A DNA stretch of 64,000 bases from Streptomyces sp. ICBB 8177 (lineage in GTDB: Bacteria > Actinomycetota > Actinomycetes > Streptomycetales > Streptomycetaceae), in assembly GCF_003144095.1 (NCBI RefSeq), contig NZ_NSKH01000018.1, positions 2,075,541-2,139,540 of the forward strand, read 5' to 3'. Under the pieces are notes generated by a model. That model ran no database searches. It was not told where the DNA came from and saw only the letters and a list, made by a program, of their open reading frames with translations. Positions 58,609 through 64,000 of this stretch are shown one piece after another (position 1 is the stretch's first letter; every line of letters starts with the position of its first letter). Both the position numbers and the translations under genes were made by a program.

Positions 58609-59180
58609 CGAGGGGCGCCGCCCCACTGGGCGGAGTTCGGGAACGTCGCAAACCCGCAGACGCGCCGCCGCCACGGTCAGTTCGACGACGGAAGGCAGCC
58701 TCGGTCCGCCGACGGGCCGGACACCGGCGTTTCACGGTGGTCGCTCACGCCCCCGGCCTCCACCTGCGCCGCCCCGGCGGACGGAGGGCAGGGCGCGATC
58801 CAGTACCGCACCGCCCGCTCGCCAAGGCCCTGAGCGTGCCGACCCCCGGCCGCACGCAAGCCGGGCTCGGCGTGGACCGAACCGCCCCGGCCCCCGCACC
58901 CCGACGCCGAACCGGTCGGACACGTCCGCCTCAGTTGCGCCCCGCGCCTCGGCCACCCGGCAATCCTGCGGCTGGAGGCCGCCGCTCTGAAGCCCGAGCA
59001 CAAGCGGCTCGGCACGGAAGAACTGAAGGGCTCACACGACCCGTCCAGCAGGGAGCGCGAGTACGTCCGCGACCGCACCCCCGAAGGCCACGAGTCCGCG
59101 TCGCCAAGCGCCTCGTCATCACCGCCGGCGCGAAGAGGGCCTGTCGGCGGCAACGACGCATTGGCCGCCGTTGCCGCCGG
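58609..59180. pseudogene. Gene-poor stretch with degenerate coding remnant
   Basis: 572 bases with no intact gene. Around 58930-59100 one plus-strand frame has coding-like third positions and reads LEAAALKPEHKRLGTEELKG and REREYVRDRTPEGHESA, but it lacks a proper start and runs on into the antisense of the DUF397 gene. Probably the remnant of a lost gene; its family was not recognised. A 158-codon minus-strand frame here looks like a shadow. Confidence 0.35.
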
Positions 59181-59381
59181 TCATCGCAGCTCCCCGGTCT
59201 TGACGCTGTTCACGAACGCGGCGAAGGCGGCCACGGGGAAGGTGAGGACCGGTCCCTCCGGGTCCTTGGAGTCACGTACGGGCACGATGCCGTGGGCGGC
59301 AAGCAGGTCGGTGGCTACCTCGATGCACGCGCCGCCGTTGTCGCTGTACGTGGACTTGGACCAGCGAAGGGACTCGGTCAT
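59181..59381 (-). CDS. DUF397 protein, second copy
   Basis: 66-aa DUF397 protein (LRWSKSTYSDNGGACIEVAT, then PVRDSKDPEGPVLTFPVAAF). In Streptomyces these small proteins sit next to WhiJ-like XRE regulators and are thought to counteract them, as with AbaA/WhiJ pairs. ATG after AAAGGA. About 60% identical to the preceding copy, so a recent tandem duplicate. Confidence 0.88.
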   Translation of the reverse strand: MTESLRWSKSTYSDNGGACIEVATDLLAAHGIVPVRDSKDPEGPVLTFPVAAFAAFVNSVKTGELR

Positions 59382-59395
59382 CGCGGGGGGTCCTT

Positions 59396-59605
59396 TCACA
59401 CGGCGCCGAACTCTCCGGCCTTGACGCCTTCCACGAAAGCGGAGAAGGCGTCGGCCGGGAAGGAGAGAACCGGCCCGTTCGGGTCCTTGGAGTCACGGAC
59501 AGGAACGATGCCGTGCGCTCCGCTGAGGTTGGCGGCCACCTCGACACACTGGCCGCCGTTGCCGCTGTACGAGGACTTGAACCAGCGGAGGGATTCGGTC
59601 GTCAC
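59396..59605 (-). CDS. DUF397 protein, first copy
   Basis: 69-aa DUF397 protein (LRWFKSSYSGNGGQCVEVAA, PVRDSKDPNGPVLSFPADAF). GTG start overlaps the XRE stop by four bases, ensuring coupled synthesis with its probable partner regulator. Followed 14 bases later by the second copy. Confidence 0.9.
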   Translation of the reverse strand: MTTESLRWFKSSYSGNGGQCVEVAANLSGAHGIVPVRDSKDPNGPVLSFPADAFSAFVEGVKAGEFGAV

Positions 59606-60429
59606 GGGGTGCCCTTTCGCAACTGGTTGATCATGGCGACAGATTCCGCTTGCGAGAGCGCCTCTGCCTGTAGCTGATGGTAGGCCGCCAGGAGGTGCAC
59701 CACGAACGTACTTTCCCGCTCCAGATGGCCACGATGGGTGGACTCGGCGTACGACATGAGCGATCGGTCCGGCATCGTGAGGATCGTGATGGGCAAGCTG
59801 AACGGTCTGCGCGCCCCCATAGAGAACGGCGCTACCTGGAGCACGGTGTTCGGCATCTCCGCGAAATCGAGCAGTCGGGCGAACTGGGCGTCCATAACGG
59901 CAGAGGTGCCCATCGACCGTCGGATGCACCCTTCGTCAAGCACCGTGAGGATCAGAGGTGAGGGTGATCGCAGAAGGCTGGCCTGTCGTTGTGCCGCCAG
60001 CTCGACTCGCTCCTCGGCCTGCTCGGGTGTGATCGCCTCCCTTCGCACTGCGTCCGCCTCCAACGCGGCGGCGTACTCCGCAGTTTGGAGCAATCCAGGT
60101 ATGACGCCCACTTCGTACAGACGGACCTCTGCCGCCCTTGCCTCATGGGCCACGTACTCCGGGAACCCTTCGATGAGCGCCGTGTGCCGCGCCGCCCGAC
60201 TCTGACGCTCGAACCTGTCGCCTGTCCCGAATGCCTTGTCAACGCTTGCTGCAAAACGACGAGTTGGTGGGCGGCGACCAGTTTCCACAGCCGAAACATG
60301 GGTGCCAGTACATCCGATACGAGCAGCCAGCTCCTCCTGCGTCCAGCCGCGCTCGTCCCGTAACGTGCGAAGACGCTGCCCGAATCGTGCACTCGGCGAT
60401 TGCTCTGGATCCAGCTCTTTGCGGTTCAA
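59602..60429 (-). CDS. XRE regulator with DUF5753 domain, WhiJ-like
   Basis: 275 aa: N-terminal helix-turn-helix (about 15-70, WTQEELAARIGCTGTHVSAVE) and a DUF5753 domain (about 90-270, containing VIPGLLQTAEYA and FSMGARRPFSLPITIL). I chose the TTG at 60429 (NRKELDPEQSPSARFG, the usual family N terminus, with AGGTG upstream); a GTG 17 codons earlier is the alternative. Divergent from two small genes. Such regulators belong to developmental and antibiotic-control families. Confidence 0.88.
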   Translation of the reverse strand: MNRKELDPEQSPSARFGQRLRTLRDERGWTQEELAARIGCTGTHVSAVETGRRPPTRRFAASVDKAFGTGDRFERQSRAARHTALIEGFPEYVAHEARAAEVRLYEVGVIPGLLQTAEYAAALEADAVRREAITPEQAEERVELAAQRQASLLRSPSPLILTVLDEGCIRRSMGTSAVMDAQFARLLDFAEMPNTVLQVAPFSMGARRPFSLPITILTMPDRSLMSYAESTHRGHLERESTFVVHLLAAYHQLQAEALSQAESVAMINQLRKGTP

Positions 60430-60534
60430 GGCACCTGACCAACTCTCTGAACAAATACCGCAAGTTGAAGACGTTCCCACTCTAGGTCACGCTGAACTCG
60501 CTTGGTAGTGGAATGGCTACGGAGAGGAGTGGTC

Positions 60535-60792
60535 GTGTGTGACCAGGGTGTTCCGGTGGAGCCGATCGAACTCCCGTGTCCGCCTGAGCCGGGGGCGGTC
60601 GTGGTGGACGTGGCGCGGGACCGGGTGGGGGAGTTTCGTGGGGAGTGGTGCGGGCGGTGGTTCCTGCGGCCGGTGACCGGTGGGCGGGAGTGGGCCGCCA
60701 GGCCCGAGGACGTGCGGGCGGCCAGCCCGCAGCAGCGGTTACGCGCTCGGACGGCGAGGGCGAACGCCCGCAGTCGCGGCGAGGTGTTGTGA
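60535..60792 (+). CDS. Small conserved hypothetical protein
   Basis: 85 aa; GTG start six bases after GGAGAGGA. The sequence (VVDVARDRVGEFRGEWCGRW, GGREWAARPEDVR) resembles short proteins found beside WhiJ/DUF397 loci in Streptomyces. No catalytic motif. Its stop overlaps the next start (GTGA). Confidence 0.65.
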   Translation: MCDQGVPVEPIELPCPPEPGAVVVDVARDRVGEFRGEWCGRWFLRPVTGGREWAARPEDVRAASPQQRLRARTARANARSRGEVL

Positions 60793-61055
60793 GCGGGCGG
60801 CGTCGGGTGTTCCGGTTCGTGGAGTGGACGTTGCGGCCCGACAAAGACGAGGACGCTCCTGCGGTGACGTACGCCTTGCGCTGTCTGACCCTTCGGGACG
60901 ACGACAGTGAGTGCGGGGCGCGGTCGCGGGCGAGTACGGATCCGTGCGTGCCGCAGGAGTGGGCGTTCGGGCATCTGCGGGCGAACCCGGAACACACCAG
61001 CTATGCCGAGGTGATCGAACGCCCCTGGGTGATGTGGCGAGGCGGCCCGGCGTGA
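60789..61055 (+). CDS. Small hypothetical protein, DUF7848-like
   Basis: 88 aa beginning VSGRRRVFRFVEWTLRPDKD with ALRCLTLRDDDSECGARS and a later WAFGHLRANPEHTSYAEV. The RxRxV..T....P......Y...C pattern followed by HTG-like ending recalls DUF7848 proteins. Coupled by a GTGA overlap to the preceding gene. Confidence 0.6.
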   Translation: MSGRRRVFRFVEWTLRPDKDEDAPAVTYALRCLTLRDDDSECGARSRASTDPCVPQEWAFGHLRANPEHTSYAEVIERPWVMWRGGPA

Positions 61056-61076
61056 ACGGGGGGGTACCGCTGCGAA

Positions 61077-61658
61077 GTGGTGGCCGACGGGCCGGTGTTC
61101 GCCACGGGGGAGCGCGTCACGTACGTGCCGGCCTCGTGGCAGACGATCTCGCCGAAGCTCGCCCTGCGGTGGCTGACGGCCCAGGCCGAACACCTCGCGC
61201 AGCGCCTGGACCCGGACCCCGCCCGGGCACCATGGACCCGCCCGGCACACACACCCCACGCAGGCGGCCTCACCGCCCTACGGCACGCCCAACAACCCGC
61301 ACAACGCGAACTACTCAAGACCGGCGCCCCGTTGACCCTCGTCGTACGCGACACCGACTGCCACTGGACCCTCTCCGTGCGGCCGTTGCCCGCCCGGCCG
61401 CTGGGCGTTCGGGCTCGTGGACATGGGGCCGCGCCTCGTGAACTCCGCGACGGTGAGCGGGGGTTCGCTTCCATCAGTCGGCACGGCGTCGGGCCCGACG
61501 CCGACGGTCACCGCGCGGTGCGCGCGCTCGCCCGCCACCCTCGGCCTCCCCGCCCCTGGGGGCGGCTCGGGGACCGAGTGGGTGATATAGCGCGTAAATC
61601 GCTGAAAACGGTGATAGAACGACTGCTGTGCGTGGATCATCCCGCAGACCGCGGTTGA
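61077..61658 (+). CDS. Uncertain hypothetical gene, probably decayed at the 3' end
   Basis: 193 codons from a GTG. The first 105 residues look coded (GERVTYVPASWQTISPKLAL and LTLVVRDTDCHWTLSVRPL), the remainder is basic and proline-rich and overlaps the start of the next gene by 31 bases. A frameshift near 61390 may have replaced the original end. Unknown function. Confidence 0.35.
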   Translation: MVADGPVFATGERVTYVPASWQTISPKLALRWLTAQAEHLAQRLDPDPARAPWTRPAHTPHAGGLTALRHAQQPAQRELLKTGAPLTLVVRDTDCHWTLSVRPLPARPLGVRARGHGAAPRELRDGERGFASISRHGVGPDADGHRAVRALARHPRPPRPWGRLGDRVGDIARKSLKTVIERLLCVDHPADRG

Positions 61659-64000
61659 AGAGCGTCGCGGCGCAGATCTTCGTGTTGCAGTGGGCGATCG
61701 TCGTCCTGCTGGTGGCGACGGGTGACACGCTGCTCGTACTCCAGGCGCGTCACGCCGACGTCCAGGGCGCGCGGGACCGTTCCCTCGCCGTCGCCTCCGG
61801 CTTCGCGAAAGCGCCGGGCACGGCAGCCGCCCTGCGCACATCGCATCCGACGGCCGTGCTGGAGCCGCAGGCGCTGAGCGCTCAGCGGATCGCGGGGGTC
61901 GACTTCCTCACGGTGCTCGACCGCGACGGCGTCCGCGTCACCGATCCCCGCCGGAACCTGATCGGCACGCACGCGGCCGGCGACTTGCGCAGGGGGCTTT
62001 CCGGGCAGTCGTACACCGAGCACTTCCAGGGGCCGCCCAGCAACGCGGTCCGTGCCGTGGTGCCGGTCGTCGCGCCGGACGGCACGGTCGTCGGCCTGGT
62101 CACCGCGGGCCTGGAGACCACTACCGTGGCCGGCGCCTTCAACCGGGGGCTTCCCGTGCTGATCGCGGGCGCGGTCGGGGCGCTGGCACTCGCCACGCTG
62201 GGCGCGGCCCTGGTCAGCCGGCGCCTGAGCCGCCAGACACACGGCCTGGGCCCCGCCGAGGTCACTCGGATGTACGAGCACCACGCGGCGGTGCTCCACT
62301 CGGTCCGCGAGGGCGTGCTCGTCTTCGACGGCGACCGGCGGCTCGTGCTCGCCAACGACGAGGGCAGGCGGCTGCTCGACCTGCCGCCGGACGTCGAGTC
62401 CCGGCCGGTGCGGGACCTCGGCCTGCCCCCGGAGACCGAGGGACTGCTGGCCGGGGGACGGGAGACGAGCGACCAGGTGGTCCGCGTCGGCGACCGCATG
62501 CTCGCGGTGAACGTCCGTCCCACCGGCCGCGACGGCGGTCCGCCGGGAAGCGTCGCGACGCTGCGCGACACCACCGAACTGCGCGCCCTCACCGGCCGGG
62601 CCGAGGCCGCGCGCCGACGCCTTGAGCTGCTGTACGACGCGGGGGTGCGGATCGGCAGCACCCTGGACGTGGTCCGCACCACCGAGGAACTCGCCGACCT
62701 GGCCGTCCCCCGTTTCGCCGACGCCGTCACCGTGGACCTGCGCGAGGCGGTGCTCAGCGGTCAGGAACCCCAGGCCGACCCCCGGCCGGCGATGCGGCGG
62801 GTGACGGCCCGGGACGCGGTGGCGGGTCACGACCCGGAGCCGGTCGGCGGCGTGGTGGCCCACCCGCCCGGCACGCCGCAGGCCCGCGCCCTGGCGGAGG
62901 GTCACGCGGTGCTGGCGACCGGGGACGGGGAGCCGGGCGGATCGCTGATCTGCGTTCCGTTGCGGGCGCGCGGAGTGGTGCTGGGCCTGACGACCTTCCT
63001 GCGCCGCAGGCAGAGCCCGTTCACCGACGAGGACCTCTCCCCGGCCGAGGAACTGGCCGCCCGCGCGGCGGTGTGCGTGGACAACGCCCGCCGTTACACC
63101 CGCGAGCACACCATGGCGGTGCTCCTCCAGCGCAGCCTGCTCCCGCACGGCCTGCCCGAGCAGCACGCCCTGGACGTCGCCCACCACTACGTGCCCGCGC
63201 GGACCGGGGCCGGAGGCGACTGGTTCGACGTCATCGCGCTGCCGGGCGAGCGCGTCGCCCTGGTCGTGGGCGACGTCGTGGGGCACGGGGTGCACGCCGT
63301 CGCGACGATGGGCCGACTGCGCACCGCCGCGCGCAACTTCTGCGCGCTCGACCTGCCCCCCGACGACCTCCTGGCCCACCTCGACGACCTGGTGACGGCG
63401 ATCGACCAGGAGAACACCCTGGCCGGCGGGCAGGAGGAGACCATCTCCGGGGCCACCGTCCTGTACGCGGTCTACGACCCGGTGACGGGCGGCTGCGCCC
63501 TGGCCGGCGCCGGGCATCCGCCGCCCGCGCTGGTGGCCCCCGACGGCACCGTGAGCCTCCTCGACGTGCCCGCGAACCCACCGCTGGGCCTGGGCGCCGC
63601 CACCGTCGAGATGTGCGAGCTGACGCTGGAGGAGGGCAGCCGCCTGGTGCTGTACACCGACGGCCTGCTCAGGGGCGACGGCCGGGACACCGGCCGGGGC
63701 CTGGAGCTGCTGTGCGCGACCCTCGGCCGCGCGGGCCCCGGGTGCGCGGCGACGCGCGACGCGGTGTCGGCCGCCATGATCCCGGCGAGCCCGCGCGACG
63801 ACGCCGTGCTGCTGGTCGCCGGTACGCGGCGGCTCGGGGCGGACCGGGTGGCGCAGTGGGAGGTGCCGCAGGACCCGGCCGCCGTCGCGCCGGCCCGGGC
63901 GGCGTGCATGCGGCAACTGGCCGCCTGGGGGCTGGACGACGCGGCGTTCGCGGCGGAACTCATCCTCAGCGAGCTGATCACCAACGCCGTCCGCTACGGT
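61628..64000 (+). CDS. Membrane SpoIIE-type phosphatase with CitA/DcuS-like sensor, incomplete
   Basis: At least 791 aa, cut by the window end. TM1 (about 15-38), extracytoplasmic single-Cache sensor (about 40-172, with FLTVLDRDGVRVTDPRRNLIG as in CitA/DcuS), TM2 (about 174-196), PAS (about 215-325), GAF (about 335-500), PP2C (about 510-700; GGDWFDVIALPG, VVGDVVGHG, YTDGLLRGD, RDDAVLLVAG) and the start of an HATPase (ELITNAVRYG). GTG start with a weak ribosome site. Likely couples an external carboxylate-like ligand to sigma-factor control. The minus-strand frame opposite is a shadow. Confidence 0.88.
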   Translation, partial: MRGSSRRPRLKSVAAQIFVLQWAIVVLLVATGDTLLVLQARHADVQGARDRSLAVASGFAKAPGTAAALRTSHPTAVLEPQALSAQRIAGVDFLTVLDRDGVRVTDPRRNLIGTHAAGDLRRGLSGQSYTEHFQGPPSNAVRAVVPVVAPDGTVVGLVTAGLETTTVAGAFNRGLPVLIAGAVGALALATLGAALVSRRLSRQTHGLGPAEVTRMYEHHAAVLHSVREGVLVFDGDRRLVLANDEGRRLLDLPPDVESRPVRDLGLPPETEGLLAGGRETSDQVVRVGDRMLAVNVRPTGRDGGPPGSVATLRDTTELRALTGRAEAARRRLELLYDAGVRIGSTLDVVRTTEELADLAVPRFADAVTVDLREAVLSGQEPQADPRPAMRRVTARDAVAGHDPEPVGGVVAHPPGTPQARALAEGHAVLATGDGEPGGSLICVPLRARGVVLGLTTFLRRRQSPFTDEDLSPAEELAARAAVCVDNARRYTREHTMAVLLQRSLLPHGLPEQHALDVAHHYVPARTGAGGDWFDVIALPGERVALVVGDVVGHGVHAVATMGRLRTAARNFCALDLPPDDLLAHLDDLVTAIDQENTLAGGQEETISGATVLYAVYDPVTGGCALAGAGHPPPALVAPDGTVSLLDVPANPPLGLGAATVEMCELTLEEGSRLVLYTDGLLRGDGRDTGRGLELLCATLGRAGPGCAATRDAVSAAMIPASPRDDAVLLVAGTRRLGADRVAQWEVPQDPAAVAPARAACMRQLAAWGLDDAAFAAELILSELITNAVRYG

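Noticed and set aside
58677-59153. 158-codon minus-strand frame
   Set aside because: No domain, Ser/Arg-rich, and its codon bias is poorer than the plus-strand remnant.
61637-63916. 759-codon minus-strand frame
   Set aside because: Opposite the third SpoIIE phosphatase, whose motifs are intact on the plus strand; no recognisable domain in the minus frame.

Overview
The window is high-GC, densely packed DNA with strong third-position GC, GTG/TTG starts, GTGA/ATGA gene overlaps and purine-rich ribosome binding sites. Its gene families (mycothiol deacetylase MshB, WhiJ-like XRE regulators with DUF397 partners, many SpoIIE phosphatases, BldK-type peptide importers, actinobacterial Sdh1) point to a Streptomyces or close relative. 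No tRNA, rRNA, CRISPR array or intact insertion sequence was recognised.

Layout. 0-3.9 kb: GntR/UTRA regulator, amino-acid permease, a divergent RpiB-like protein, a small SPOR-like protein and a NUDIX hydrolase. 3.9-9.1 kb: two tandem multidomain SpoIIE phosphatases (PAS/GAF/PP2C/HATPase). 9.1-13.0 kb (minus): an actinobacterial succinate dehydrogenase operon (sdhC-sdhA-sdhB) with a small upstream gene. 13.3-17.3 kb: an orphan family-5 solute-binding lipoprotein and typA. 17.5-23.2 kb: a complete oligopeptide ABC operon (SBP-permease-permease-ATPase-ATPase).

23.4-29.3 kb (minus) is the most distinctive part: a compact six-gene operon hadA-like/hadB-like/pabAB/pabC/aurF-like/acyl-CoA dehydrogenase. 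Two genes make p-aminobenzoate. The third is a diiron N-oxygenase whose seven ligands keep exactly the spacing of AurF. A HadA/HadB-type dehydratase pair and an acyl-CoA dehydrogenase complete it. No ketosynthase or PKS is present, so the product is unknown; an N-oxidised (nitroso, nitro or azoxy) aryl acyl compound is the leading inference. A divergent MmyB-like regulator and a 14-TM MFS exporter follow (29.9-32.3 kb).

32.4-45.2 kb (minus): two adjacent paralogous operons in the order permease-lipoprotein-permease-ATPase-ATPase, the order of the Streptomyces coelicolor bldK locus. With the first operon this makes three complete peptide importers, each with a hairpin directly after the lipoprotein gene. 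A DPP-IV-type peptidase gene lies just upstream of the last one (45.7-47.9 kb). 48-52 kb: mshB with small membrane proteins and a proline-rich membrane protein carrying peptidoglycan-binding-like repeats. 52.2-55.3 kb: ABC-2 exporter plus DesK/NarL-type histidine kinase; the response regulator usually found next is absent, and a repeat-rich, palindromic region occupies that place.

55.9-64 kb is accessory-like: small zinc-ribbon-like protein, divergent VOC protein and WYL regulator, a dienelactone-hydrolase-like protein without its nucleophile, a degenerate stretch, an XRE/DUF5753 regulator with two tandem DUF397 genes, small hypotheticals, and the start of a third SpoIIE phosphatase carrying a CitA/DcuS-like extracytoplasmic sensor, cut by the window end.
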